From positions 62,001 to 126,000 of the forward strand of contig JBAOHV010000004.1 of the NCBI GenBank assembly GCA_037045265.1: a DNA stretch of 64,000 bases, read 5' to 3'. Numbering within the stretch: position 1 is the stretch's first letter; each line of letters begins with the position of its first letter. Below are positions 36,024 to 45,097 of this stretch, piece after piece. Both the position numbers and the translations under genes were made by a program. The notes beneath the pieces were generated by a model. It did not search any database and was not told the origin of the DNA. It was given only the letters and a program-made list of their open reading frames with translations. This DNA comes from JBAOHV01 sp037045265. Lineage in GTDB: Bacteria; Actinomycetota; Acidimicrobiia; Acidimicrobiales; Microtrichaceae.

Positions 36024-37304
36024 ATGCAGTTGCCAGCACCGTCACGGGCCAGCCGCCCCTCCCGGCCGGGACGGGAACGGTCAGCCGTGATCGCCGCACT
36101 GAGCCCCCTGACGATCCTCGCCACGCTGGCCCTCGCCGGTTGCGTCGGGACAGGCTCCACCAGCGTGTCGAGCTCGTCGGGCGAGGGCTCGACCGAGGTG
36201 CAGGCAGCGGCCGATGACGACGCTGGAGCACCCGGGGGCGAGGCAGTGGCCGGGGACGAGACCGAACGGACCACCACTACCTCTGCACCGCGCCCGCCGG
36301 CGGAAACGCTGCGGATGTCGAAGCTGCGCACCGTCTCGGGCGAGATCTCGCCCAAGTCGGTAGTGGCATCGGGCCACGGACTCGTGACGGCCCAGAACAT
36401 GATGTACACCCACACCGTCACCGCCTACGACAGCGACGGCGAGCTGATCGCCACCGTTCCCGACTCCGTGCGCCTCACCGACTTCGGCATCGACGAGCCC
36501 GGCGAGTTCAAGGGATCTCCCGTCGAGGCGGCTTTCACACCTGCGGGTGACAAGGTCTACGTGTCGAACTACTCGATGTACGGCCCGGGCCACAGCGAGG
36601 GAAGCGACCAGTGCTCCCCCGGCGACGGCACGACGTCGAGCTTCCTCTACCGGATCGACACCGAGAAGTGGAAGATCGACCAGGTGATCCCCGCCGGGGC
36701 CGTCCCCAAGTACGTCGCCGTCACACCCGACGCCGCCACGGTGCTGGCGTCGAACTGGTGCACGTGGGACCTGACGATCGCCGACGCAGCGAGCGGGACG
36801 GTCGAGCGGACCGTCGACATCGGTCGCTACCCGCGCGGCATCGCTGTCACCTCTGATTCGTCCACGGCGTTCGTCACGGTCATGGGCGGCACAGACATCG
36901 CCAGGGTCGACCTTGCAACGGGCGCCGTCAGCTGGATCCGTGGGGTCGGCGCAGGCCCCCGCCACGTGGTCATCGCCCCCGACGACAGCGCCTTGTACGT
37001 CACGCTGAACAAGGCGGGCTCGGTGGTGAAGGTGGACCCGAGCACCGGCAAGGTTCTCGGTCGGCTCGCGACCGGCTCCCAGCCCCGGTCCGCGGCGATA
37101 TCGACCGACGGCACCGCCGTCTACGTCGTGAACTACGACGACAGCACAGTGTCCAAGATCCGCACCTCGGACATGTCGCTGATCGAGGAGGTCCCCGCTG
37201 GGTACCACCCGATCGGCATCGCCTACGACGGCTCCACGGGCAGGGTATGGGTCGCCAACTACGGCGGCACCATCGACATCTGGGACGAGAGCCCCGCCAC
37301 CTGA
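36024..37304 (+). CDS. YncE-like beta-propeller lipoprotein
   Basis: From ATG 36024 (MQLPAPSRASRPSRPGRERS) it is 426 residues. The lipobox LTILATLALAGC (Cys about 42) follows a basic N-region, then a Ser/Thr-rich tether. The mature part is a seven-bladed propeller with repeats such as DKVYVSNYS, PKYVAVTPDAATVLASN, PRGIAVTSDSSTAFVT, PRHVVIAPDDSALYVT, PRSAAISTDGTAVYVVNY and HPIGIAYDGSTGRVWVANYG. YncE-type proteins are periplasmic or surface proteins of unclear role. The open frame extends to 35823 but would cross the palindrome and the mutase start. No catalytic residues are recognised. Confidence 0.85.
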   Translation: MQLPAPSRASRPSRPGRERSAVIAALSPLTILATLALAGCVGTGSTSVSSSSGEGSTEVQAAADDDAGAPGGEAVAGDETERTTTTSAPRPPAETLRMSKLRTVSGEISPKSVVASGHGLVTAQNMMYTHTVTAYDSDGELIATVPDSVRLTDFGIDEPGEFKGSPVEAAFTPAGDKVYVSNYSMYGPGHSEGSDQCSPGDGTTSSFLYRIDTEKWKIDQVIPAGAVPKYVAVTPDAATVLASNWCTWDLTIADAASGTVERTVDIGRYPRGIAVTSDSSTAFVTVMGGTDIARVDLATGAVSWIRGVGAGPRHVVIAPDDSALYVTLNKAGSVVKVDPSTGKVLGRLATGSQPRSAAISTDGTAVYVVNYDDSTVSKIRTSDMSLIEEVPAGYHPIGIAYDGSTGRVWVANYGGTIDIWDESPAT

Positions 37305-37333
37305 CGATTCAGGTTCTGCTTGGTGCGTTCGGC

Positions 37334-37351
37334 GTTCGTGACGGCACGAAC
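37334..37351. promoter_or_regulatory. Inverted repeat upstream of the AbiE-like pair
   Basis: gttcgtg-acgg-cacgaac, perfect 7-bp arms, 57 bp before the antitoxin start. A related half (gttcgtaacggcag) recurs at the start codon itself. AbiEi antitoxins autoregulate through inverted repeats (family knowledge), so this may be the operator. It could also be a weak terminator for the lipoprotein gene. Confidence 0.45.
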
Positions 37352-37407
37352 GGGTGGCAATCGAGTGATGAGGGTCTCGACTGCCCCATCTTGGTACCCT
37401 GTGTTCT

Positions 37408-38379
37408 GTGTTCGTAACGGCAGGGACACCTGAACATTCGGAGTTGCTCGACGAGATCGTCGAGTCGCTCGAGTCGCTGGGCCTGGGGGCCAGAGCAGAC
37501 GACGGCGCACTGGTGATCGACGGCACCCGCCACGTGCCGCTCCTGGTCGCCCGCGCCCACCCCACCCCGGCCGATCTGCGTTCGATCGTCGATGATGGCG
37601 CCGGACGTACCCCGGTGGTGCTGGTCGCCGACAGGCTGAGCGACGCCGGCCGTGACGTACTGCGCGGTGCAGGCTGGGGGTGGCTGGATCGCAGGGGCCA
37701 CATGCGCATCTGGGCGCCAGGCATTCGGATCGAGTCCGATGTACCGGGAGGCGATCGGGAACGGCCGGCCGGCAACACATGGACCACGGTCGGACTCGAG
37801 GTCGCCCTGCACTCGCTCGTGCACCCCGACGAGCCAGCCACAGCCCGACGGGTGGCACCGACGATCGGGCGCAGCGTAGGCGCGACCCACGAGCTGATCG
37901 CTCGCTTCTCGGATGCGGGCCTGATCGGGCCACGGACCCACCGACCACTGCTACCCGACATGTTCTGGGAGACAGCGGCCAACTGGCCCGACGGCGACTG
38001 GATCGGACTCAGCGCCCCGATCGAGGTCGTGGCCCAACGGGTCGAGGCGACCGAGCTGATCCGCGTCGACGAGCGGGCGGCGACACTCGGCGGCGCCCGC
38101 ATCGCCGCCGCCGGGGACCTACCTGCTCGCTGCTATGTGCGTTCGGCCGCGTCGCTGCGCAAGCTGCGTAGCTTCGTGGACCGCGACGCTCCCACACGCT
38201 GCTGGATCAGGCGGGCGCCGATCTCCTGGATCCCACTGAACGAGGAGCACCCTCCCGACGCCGATCACCGCTGGACCGTGGCGCACCCGGTTCTCTGTGC
38301 GGTCCGCCTCGCTGCCGACCCGGCACGAGGGCGCGAGATCGTCCAGGACTGGGGCGTGATCCCCGGTGTCTCGCCGTGA
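37408..38379 (+). CDS. AbiEi-like winged-helix antitoxin/regulator
   Basis: A 323-residue cytosolic protein from GTG 37408. Residues 1-110 have a restriction-endonuclease-like beta-alpha pattern (TPVVLVADRLSDAGRDVLRGAGWGWLDRRGHMRI), often seen in actinobacterial AbiEi-type proteins. A winged helix follows at about 125-180 (LEVALHSLVHPDEPATARRVA, GRSVGATHELIARFSDAGLI). The rest resembles the AbiEi C-terminal region (LPARCYVRSAASLRKL). The downstream nucleotidyltransferase starts in its stop codon (GTGA), as in type IV AbiE toxin-antitoxin pairs. Assignment rests on this gene pair and fold pattern, not on a clear full-length match. Confidence 0.6.
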   Translation: MFVTAGTPEHSELLDEIVESLESLGLGARADDGALVIDGTRHVPLLVARAHPTPADLRSIVDDGAGRTPVVLVADRLSDAGRDVLRGAGWGWLDRRGHMRIWAPGIRIESDVPGGDRERPAGNTWTTVGLEVALHSLVHPDEPATARRVAPTIGRSVGATHELIARFSDAGLIGPRTHRPLLPDMFWETAANWPDGDWIGLSAPIEVVAQRVEATELIRVDERAATLGGARIAAAGDLPARCYVRSAASLRKLRSFVDRDAPTRCWIRRAPISWIPLNEEHPPDADHRWTVAHPVLCAVRLAADPARGREIVQDWGVIPGVSP

Positions 38380-39135
38380 CCGCTGTCCTCCTCTCGGGGC
38401 GGGTCGGCGGCACGACCCACCTCGAGGTCGAACTGCTCGCGTCACTTCCCCCGGAGCTACGCCTGATCGGCGGCCTGGCGGTGATGTGCAGGGTCGGTTC
38501 GCCACACCGCACAACGGTCGACCTGGATGCCGTCGCGCGCTGGGCTGACCGGCCTGCACGAGTCGATCGCCCACATGGCCCTCACCGCTCAGGGCGGCGG
38601 ACAGTATCGGTTCGAAGGTTCGTTGGACCTCGATGTGATCGACGTCGCGCCGCAGTCGAGCGAGGAGCTGGTTGCCGAGCTCCTCGCCGTCGGCGAACCG
38701 CTGACCGACCTGGAGCTGAACATCGTCTCGCTCACCTGGGCACACGACGGCGCCACCGCCCTCGATGTCGTGGCGATCGACGAGTTGTCCGGAGAACGCC
38801 TGGCAGCGGCACCCGGCCGTCTGGTCGCGACGACTTCGGGTCTGGTCGCGATGAAGGTGACCGCCATCCCGCTGCGGGCATCGACGCGTCCCGAGAAGCG
38901 CGCATCTGATCTGTACGACCTGTCACGCCTTCTGCTCGCAGCCGGTCCTGACCCGGCATCGCTGGTCGTGATGCCACCGGTCCTGGCTGCAGCTGTGCTC
39001 GAGCGTCTGACGGCATGGTTCGTCGATGACGCCGGCCGCGACCGCACGTTCCGCGAGATCAGACGCTTCGACGAGCCTTCGGTCGACCTCGACGACGTCG
39101 CAGACGCTGTCGAGGACCTGACCTCGGGCGCGTGA
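38376..39135 (+). CDS. AbiEii-like nucleotidyltransferase toxin (one frame break)
   Basis: GTG 38376 overlaps the antitoxin stop. The N-terminal part has the NTase signature LIGGLAVMCRVGSPHRTTVDLDAV: GG, then Arg, then a DxD pair for the catalytic metals. Near 38545 the protein continues in the next frame (GLTGLHESIAHMALTAQG, LDLDVIDVAPQSSEELVAEL, GLVAMKVTAIPLRAST, KRASDLYDLSRLLLAAG), where the K...K-x-x-DLYDL segment is a hallmark of AbiEii/MenT enzymes. Removing one extra base gives 252 residues. Such toxins add nucleotides to tRNA 3' ends or similar targets (family knowledge). Convergent with the LLM gene after 2 bp. Confidence 0.65.
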
Positions 39136-39137
39136 GC

Positions 39138-40082
39138 TCAACCGGCGAGGAGTGGCGCCACCTCGGCACCGAATCGCCCGATCTGATCTGCCATCTCGGC
39201 GCTGTCCCTGCCGCGGAAGCCGATCTGGAGCTGGTTGATGCCCTTGGGCGGGAACTTGCGGAGCCGCTCGGCGACCTGCTCGGCGGAGCCGGTCGCGCAG
39301 AAGGGTTCGACCTCGAAGGTGGGCTCGCCCAGGTAGACGGGCCCGGCGGTGACCCCGACATCGAACGCAGCCGGGAGACCGGCCGATTCGCGCGTCTCCC
39401 GGATGTGTGCCAATGCGTTCGACATGCCCATCTTCGGTGGGCCCTGCGGCAACCAGCCATCGCCGAGGAGCGCCGCACGGGTTATCGCTGCCTTCGAGGA
39501 TCCGCCGATCCAGATGGGAGGACCACCTGGGCGCACCGGCCGCGGCGACATGCCCACCCCGACCTCGGCACCAGGCCCGCCGACGGTGGGGTACTCGTCC
39601 TCGAACGCGGCGCGGATCACGGGGATCGCAGCCTGCACCGCTTGTCCGCGGGTGTCGTACTCCACCCCGAGAAGCGCGAACTCGCTCGCCAGGTGGCCGG
39701 CACCAGCTCCGAGGATCGCGCGGCCGCCGCTCAGGTGATCGAGGGTCAGGAAGGCCTTCGCGGTCGCCAGAGGGTGCCGGTAGGCCAACACGTAGACGTG
39801 CGACAGCAGGTGGGTTCGGCTGGTGAGCGCCGCCAACCACCCGAGGGTCGCCACGGTGTCGTACCAGGTCGTCGACATCGCTTCGTCTGCGGGACGCGGA
39901 ACAGCCACGTGATCGCACACGGCGACGTAGAACGCACCGGCTTCATCTGCGGCGCTGGCCACCACGGCCAGGTCGGCAGCGTCCGCGGTCGACTCCCACG
40001 CCTGTACGAAGTTCGTGCTCTGCGACTGGACCGGGAGCTGCAACCCCCAGACGACCTCGCCGGCCGGAATGATCGCCGCCAT
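39138..40082 (-). CDS. LLM-class (F420-dependent type) oxidoreductase
   Basis: A 314-residue TIM-barrel protein from ATG 40082 (MAAIIPAGEVVWGLQLP). Family features: ADEAGAFYVAVCDHVAVPRP, TRTHLLSHVYVLAYRHPLATAKAFLTLDHLSGGRAILGAGAGHL-like central block, PIWIGGSSKAAITRAALLGDGW, and NQLQIGF near the end. Many actinobacterial members use F420, but FMN cannot be excluded. Substrate unknown. Divergent from DUF2332. A second LLM gene is at 58982. Confidence 0.88.
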   Translation of the reverse strand: MAAIIPAGEVVWGLQLPVQSQSTNFVQAWESTADAADLAVVASAADEAGAFYVAVCDHVAVPRPADEAMSTTWYDTVATLGWLAALTSRTHLLSHVYVLAYRHPLATAKAFLTLDHLSGGRAILGAGAGHLASEFALLGVEYDTRGQAVQAAIPVIRAAFEDEYPTVGGPGAEVGVGMSPRPVRPGGPPIWIGGSSKAAITRAALLGDGWLPQGPPKMGMSNALAHIRETRESAGLPAAFDVGVTAGPVYLGEPTFEVEPFCATGSAEQVAERLRKFPPKGINQLQIGFRGRDSAEMADQIGRFGAEVAPLLAG

Positions 40083-40248
40083 CTTCGCTCCCGATCGGTC
40101 AGGGCCCCACTGGGCCGGTCGCACGGTGGGTCAGGCTAGCGACGCCCAGATGGGCCGACCGCCCCGTCCTACCGACGGTCCATTCCTACCAACGGTACGG
40201 TCACAGCCGACGTCGGGTGACCGATCCCAGGGAACACAGGAGTCGACC

Positions 40249-41388
40249 ATGGGCCGAGCGATGACTGACAGCTCCCAGGCCGCCGAGTCGTTCGTCACCC
40301 TCGCGGACGCCGAGGAGTCCCAGGTCCCCATGTACGCGCGTCTGTGCCGAGCGATCGCCGATCGGCCGGAGGTGGCCGGCCTCCTGCTCGAAGCACCCGT
40401 CGCCCAACGACTACCGGTGCTGTTGCTCGCAGCTCTGCACGAGGCCGTGCTACTGGACCCCGACTCCGCTCTGGCCCCCTGGTACCCGTCGGTGGGTGGA
40501 GATGCGGGTCTGTCGGGCGATCTGGGAGCGGCGCTCGACGCTACGCTCCGCGACCACTGGGAGCGGATCCGAACGACCGTGGCTTCGCGTCAGGTGCAGA
40601 CGAACGAGGTCAACCGGTGCGTCGCCTGGCGAGCGGGACTTGCCCTGATGTGTCGGGGCGATGACCGGCAACTGGCTCTGGTGGAACTCGGTTCGAGCGC
40701 GGGACTCAACCTGGGTGTCGACCGCTACCTGATCAGCTTCGACAGTGGTGGGGACGTCGAGGCGGTCGGGCCGGCCGACTCACCGGTCCGGCTCCGCACC
40801 TCTCTGCGCACCGGAAGCTGGCCGGCGCTCACCGCGCCGATCCCCCCGGTGGCCGAGCGAATCGGGATCGACCTCTCCCCGCTCGATCCGACAGACTCCG
40901 ACGACACCCGCTGGCTGACGGCGTGCGTCTGGCCCGAGCAACTGCTCCGTCTGGAGCGGCTGAAGGCCGCGCTCGACGCGACCGCGGCCGCACCGCCCCA
41001 TGTATTGCGCGGCGATCTGGTCGACCGGCTCGATGACGCGTTCGATCTCGTCGGCGACGACCGCCACGTCGTCGTGTTGTCGTCGTGGGCTCTCGGCTAC
41101 CTGCCACGGGACCGGCGAGCCAGTCTCCAACGGAGACTCGCCCTGCTGGCGGGCAGGTGCGCAGACCGGGGCTCGCGCCTGACCGTTCTGACCCTGGAGG
41201 CAGATCACGTCGTTCCGTGGACGCCGACCCCGGCACTGCGGTCCGACGCCCCACCCGAGCTGCGCCACGCGTCGCTTCTGGCATCGACCGGTTTCGACCA
41301 CCGTGGTCGAACAGAGTCGACTGCCCTGGCCAGATGCCAGGCGCACCTGGCGTGGATGGAACGGCTCGACCCCGGCACCGACGCTTGA
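40249..41388 (+). CDS. DUF2332 family protein
   Basis: A 379-residue protein from ATG 40249, with CAGGAG seven bases upstream. It matches DUF2332: a helical N-terminus (ESQVPMYARLCRAIADRPEVAGLLLEAP), VLLLAALHEAVL, TNEVNRCVAWRAGL, ALVELGSSAGLNLGVDRY and a Rossmann-like methyltransferase core (VVLSSWALGYLPRDRR). The GSSAGLNL loop resembles an SAM-binding motif, so a methyltransferase-like role is possible but unproven. The intergenic space before it (40083-40248) has two near copies of ctaccRacggt, of unknown meaning. Confidence 0.82.
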   Translation: MGRAMTDSSQAAESFVTLADAEESQVPMYARLCRAIADRPEVAGLLLEAPVAQRLPVLLLAALHEAVLLDPDSALAPWYPSVGGDAGLSGDLGAALDATLRDHWERIRTTVASRQVQTNEVNRCVAWRAGLALMCRGDDRQLALVELGSSAGLNLGVDRYLISFDSGGDVEAVGPADSPVRLRTSLRTGSWPALTAPIPPVAERIGIDLSPLDPTDSDDTRWLTACVWPEQLLRLERLKAALDATAAAPPHVLRGDLVDRLDDAFDLVGDDRHVVVLSSWALGYLPRDRRASLQRRLALLAGRCADRGSRLTVLTLEADHVVPWTPTPALRSDAPPELRHASLLASTGFDHRGRTESTALARCQAHLAWMERLDPGTDA

Positions 41389-41412
41389 CTCCGCGTCGGT
41401 CACCCGACGGGC

Positions 41413-41575
41413 CGGCTCACGGTCGCCTACCGCGGTCCACCTGGAGCCGGGTCTCGGCGAGTGCGCGCTCCAGCAGCGTCGACGCCGCGCCCGGGGCCCA
41501 CGGGTCGGCGGACGAAGCAGACAGCCGGAGCCCCAGGGCGAAGCAGCCCGGCTCGAGCTGCACGAGCAGGTCGCC
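41413..41575 (-). pseudogene. Truncated duplicate of the degenerate GGDEF gene 3' end
   Basis: The 163 bp are nearly identical to 43329-43597, in the same orientation, except for an in-frame deletion of 105 bp (35 codons) and a few substitutions. It still reads without stop as GDLLVQLEPGCFALGLRLS...ALAETRLQVDRGRRP and then TGA. It has no start or upstream half, so it is a remnant. It lies between the DUF2332 stop (41388) and the end of the GT-C gene (41672). The remaining bases of this 283-bp gap show nothing recognisable. Confidence 0.8.
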
Positions 41576-41671
41576 GGAGCCGCGTCACGTTGCTGAGCTT
41601 TGAGGCCGGCCGCGTGCTGCCCTGGGTCGCGGCGCCTGCGCAGCCAGATGGCGGCTCGCTCCGAGGCGTGA

Positions 41672-43336
41672 TCAGCCGACGCGCTCCAGCAGATCCCAGC
41701 GAACCTCGGTCGAGTCGGCCCGCACGAACCAGACCACCTCGCCGTCGAACGGGATACCCTCCGGTAGCGGCCCGAGGGTGCTTCGCACCGGCACGTAGCC
41801 ATGTGGCTGCACCTGCGCCGCGGTGAGTCCCTGGGCAACCACATCGGGCTGCAGCTCCCCCACCGTGTAGGCGGCGTCGTACTTGTCGTGCCCCGGCAGA
41901 AACGAAGACCCGACCGGTGCGGAGTGAGCTATGCGATCGTCGGACTTGCCCAACACGTCGAGCACGCGGCGCCCCGACCAGTACTGCACCCCGCCGACGC
42001 CACCGGCCGCGATCACGGCGTCGGGCCACGTCACCGCCGCCAGGTGATCACCCAGGCGGGCGAAGCGGGTGCCGTCGTCGCGGGCCAGGTTCGGGAGGCG
42101 GACGCAGGTGACGACCAGCAGCAACGCGAGGATCCACACGACACCGACCGACGAGGGCGGCGCGCCGGCACGATCTCCACCGGACGAGGCCGTCAGGCGC
42201 AGCGCCACCCACGCCGCACCCAGCGCGACCGTCACCGCGGGCAGCACCAGGGCCGCGTCCACCAGCGGAGTCAGCCCACCCGAGCCGACGAACAGCTCGC
42301 CGGCAGCCAGGCTGCACACCACCGCGACCGCAGGGCTCGCACCCACCACCAGCGCCGCGCGCGCCCAGCGTCGACGGAAGGCCGCCGACCCCGCAGCACC
42401 AGCGCCAGCGGCGCAACGAAGTAGGGCCCGGCGGTGATCGCGTCGACCAGCAGGCCTCGACCCAGCCGGGTCTGCAGGCCGATGCCCTCCACCTTCAGGT
42501 GGTACGTGTTGGGCAGCAGCTCGCCGTAGATCGACCACCGCGTTGCGGTGAGCGCCAGCGTCGCCGCCGCCGCGCTGCCGATCGCGATGTTCGCCACCCG
42601 GCGACCCGGTCGGCCGCCGCGCCAGAGCGCCCACCCCGACACGGCCACGACGACCACCATCGTGTCCTGTCGCACCGCCACGGCGAACGCCGCGACCAGG
42701 CCGAGAGCCACCAGTCGGCCCGCCGGCGTCGACGCCCGGTGCACGAGCGACCAGGTCAGCAGGAGCGTGGCGACGGTGGCGAGCACCACGACGCCGACCT
42801 CCATGCCACGCACGGTCCAGTAGAGCAGCGGGAAGCTCAGCACCACCGCAGCGACCGCTGCCCACCAGCCGCGCCCCACGACGGGTGGGCAGGCCCGCGG
42901 CGCAGAGCAGACGTGCGCCGCACCACACGGTCGCCCACACCGCCACCAGGCCCACCGCAACGATCACGAGCCGCGCCAGCCGAACCGTGCAGTCCTAGCC
43001 GGTGCACCGCGGCCATGACCGCTGTCCATCCCGGGTTGGTGATGCCCTCGACCACCGGTGCACCGGGGTACCAGACCGGGCCCCCGCCCGCAGCGGCGGT
43101 CCGGGCGTACGACATGGAGATGGTCGCGTCGTCGAACAGCGTCAGCTGTAGCGCCCCCGCCAGGTCACGCCAGCGACCGGTGCGGAACGATTGCCAGGAC
43201 GAGCAGCAGCGTGCAGCGCCACCACGACCGCGGCCGCACGCCTGGTGCTCGCCCGGTCGTGGGCCGTGGTGTCGGCGTCGTGGTCCCGGCCGTGCTCGAT
43301 GCCGTCGTCGACCACGATGCCGACGAGTCGGCTCAC
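41672..43336 (-). CDS. GT-C-fold polytopic glycosyltransferase-like protein (about five frame breaks)
   Basis: GTG 43336 overlaps the upstream stop (GTGA). The protein can only be followed by changing frame near 43205, 43175, 42970, 42905 and 42410 (first four by one extra base, the last by one missing or two extra bases). Recognisable order: ALLLVLAIVPHRS membrane helix, LTLFDDATISMSYARTAAAGG (first extracytoplasmic loop with the acidic pair typical of GT-C enzymes), VEGITNPGWTAVMAAVHRLG, several membrane helices (AAVAAVVLSFPLLYWTVRGM, VVVLATVATLLLTWSLV), YGELLPNTYHLK, and a C-terminal soluble domain (GGVQYWSGRRVLDVLGKSDD ... DKYDAAYTVGELQPDVV). About 553 residues if repaired. It probably transfers a sugar from a polyprenyl donor. 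Confidence 0.65.
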
Positions 43337-43597
43337 GGTCGCCTACCGCGGTCCACCTGGAGCCGGGCCTCGGCGAGTGCGCGCTCCAGCAGCGTCGACG
43401 CCACGCCTCGGGGCCCACGGGTCGGCCGGTGCTATCGCCACACCCACGACTGCGTCGAGCGCGACGAGAGTGCCGTCGAGCTCCACCGGCATCGACGAAG
43501 CCACCCGCATGCGCTCCACCACCGAGCCGGCCGACGAAGCAGACAGCCGGAGCCCCAGGGCGAAGCAGCCCGGCTCGAGCTGCACGAGCAGGTCGCC
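43329..43597 (-). repeat. Direct repeat, full-length copy (partner at 41413-41575)
   Basis: The 269-bp copy covers the 3' end of the degenerate GGDEF gene and the first bases of the GT-C gene. Compared with the copy at 41413 it has 105 extra in-frame bases plus one extra base near 43408. That single base is exactly where this copy's frame breaks, and the other copy, lacking it, stays in frame. Confidence 0.85.
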
Positions 43598-43879
43598 TGA
43601 GCGGATCAGCTTGTCGAGACGGCGCACGACCTCGGCGGTTGTCGCGTCGGTGACCGATCGGCCTTGGGCGGCCACCCGGTCGAAGCCGACGAGTGCCAGC
43701 ACGCACACCGCTGCCGCGGGCATCGATCCGTCGACGATCCGCTCCCGGATCGCTGGACGCGCCAATCCCGTCCAGGTGGCGGAGCAGTGCTTCTCGATCG
43801 GGTAGCTGCATGATCCCTTCACCGGCGCAGAGTGCACGACTCCCGAACCATCGGCAGCATGGCCGAGGGGGTGAAGCAA
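43333..43879 (-). CDS. Degenerate GGDEF-domain protein (one frame break)
   Basis: ORF from 43879 (MLHPLGHAADGSG). About residues 50-150 follow a GGDEF fold (PAAAVCVLALVGFDRVAAQG, VVRRLDKLIRSGDLLVQL, VELDGTLVALDAVVGVAIAP), but the active-site loop GGDEF is replaced by EPGCF and metal-binding aspartates are missing, so it cannot make c-di-GMP. Near 43408 one extra base shifts the reading; the correct tail is VASTLLERALAEARLQVDRGRRP with stop at 43333. Corrected length is 181 residues. It may bind GTP or c-di-GMP or be a relic. It is cotranslated with the GT-C gene. Confidence 0.6.
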
Positions 43880-43902
43880 AGGCTCAGTACCCCCGAGCCG
43901 GC

Positions 43903-45096
43903 TCAGCCCTTCCGGTTGCCCCAGATGCCGACGAAGCTGACCATCTCACCCGGGTAGCCGCCCAGGTTGTGGGTGAGCCCCAGCCCACGATCGACGGTGT
44001 CGATCTGACGATCTGCAGGCGCTTCGCCGCGGAGCTGCAGCCAGCACTCGAAGAGCATCCGCAGACCGGAAGCTCCGACGGGGTGACCGAAGGACTTGAG
44101 CCCACCGTCGGTGTTGACCGGCAGGTCCCCTCGAAGATCGAACGCGCCGGCCTCGACGTCGCGCCAGCCCTCGCCGCGGGCCGAGAACCCCAGGTCCTCC
44201 ATCAGGACCAGCTCGGTGGGGGTGAAGCAGTCGTGCACCTCGGCCATGGCCAGCTCGCGACGGGGGTCTGAGATCCCGGCCTGCGCGTAGGCGTCGTCGG
44301 CTGCGGCCTTGCACTCGGGCAGATGCGTGTAGTCGTAGTCCTGGTCACCCAGTCCAGCGCCACTTCCGGCGACCATGGCGAGCGCCTTCACGTAGAGCGG
44401 CTTGTCGGTGTACTTGTGGGCGTCCTCCGCCCGGACGACGATCGCCGCTGCCGCGCCGTCGGCCACTCCTGCGCAGTCGAAGACCGACAGCATGCCGGCG
44501 ACCTCGGGCATCTTGCAGATCGCATCCACCGACATCTCGCGGCGGAATTGCGCCCGCTCGTTCTTGGCGCCGTTCTCGTGGTTCTTCGAAGCGATGCGGG
44601 CCAGCGTGCGGCGCAGCTCCTTGGGGTCGATGTCGTACTTCTGTGCGTACGCGGGTGCGACCAGCGAGAACATCGCGGCGGCGGTCACAGAGCGCTGCGT
44701 CCCGTCGTTGGGGATCGGGAAGGCGTTCAGGCCCTGGAACCCGGAGTCCTTCACCTTCTCGACACCGACCGCTGCTGCAATGTCGTACGCGCCTGAAGCG
44801 ACGGCGTAGCAGGCCTGGCGCAGCGCCTCGGACCCCGTGGCGCAGTAGTTCTCGACCCTGGTGACGGGCTTGTTGTCGAGCTTCAGCGGCGCGGCGAGCG
44901 TCACACCCGACATGCCCGACTGGGCAGTTCCGAGCCACCATGCGTCGATGTCGTCCTTGGCCACCCCGGCGGATGCCAACGTGTCCTCGACAGCGTCGAT
45001 CATCAGGTCGTCCGCGCTGCGGTCGAAGTGCTCCTTGAACTGGGTGCAGCCCATCCCGATGATGGCGACCTTGTCCTTTATGCCGTGACTGGCCAT
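43903..45096 (-). CDS. Thiolase-family acetyl-CoA acetyltransferase / lipid-transfer (SCP-x type)
   Basis: A 397-residue thiolase from ATG 45096, one base after the KS-like partner. Nucleophile Cys85 in VENYCATGSEAL, the catalytic His in AEVHDCFTPTE and a second His in SFGHPVGASGLR are in place. The VFDCAGVADGAAAA and AYAQAGIS segments belong to the SCP-x/Ltp branch rather than classical FadA. Such enzymes cleave beta-ketoacyl-CoA or act as retro-aldolases (Ltp2) together with an OB-fold (DUF35) partner, which here is the adjacent upstream gene. Cholesterol side-chain-type degradation is a plausible context (inference). Confidence 0.88.
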   Translation of the reverse strand: MASHGIKDKVAIIGMGCTQFKEHFDRSADDLMIDAVEDTLASAGVAKDDIDAWWLGTAQSGMSGVTLAAPLKLDNKPVTRVENYCATGSEALRQACYAVASGAYDIAAAVGVEKVKDSGFQGLNAFPIPNDGTQRSVTAAAMFSLVAPAYAQKYDIDPKELRRTLARIASKNHENGAKNERAQFRREMSVDAICKMPEVAGMLSVFDCAGVADGAAAAIVVRAEDAHKYTDKPLYVKALAMVAGSGAGLGDQDYDYTHLPECKAAADDAYAQAGISDPRRELAMAEVHDCFTPTELVLMEDLGFSARGEGWRDVEAGAFDLRGDLPVNTDGGLKSFGHPVGASGLRMLFECWLQLRGEAPADRQIDTVDRGLGLTHNLGGYPGEMVSFVGIWGNRKG

Positions 45097-45097
45097 G

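Noticed and set aside
36081..38102. Minus-strand ORF of 673 codons antisense to the lipoprotein and AbiEi-like genes
   Set aside because: No recognisable domain, low-complexity Arg/Gly/Asp; sense strand carries a lipobox, propeller repeats and a winged helix.
41413..43597. Insertion sequence flanked by direct repeats
   Set aside because: No transposase or terminal inverted repeats; the repeats are pieces of a GGDEF-like gene.
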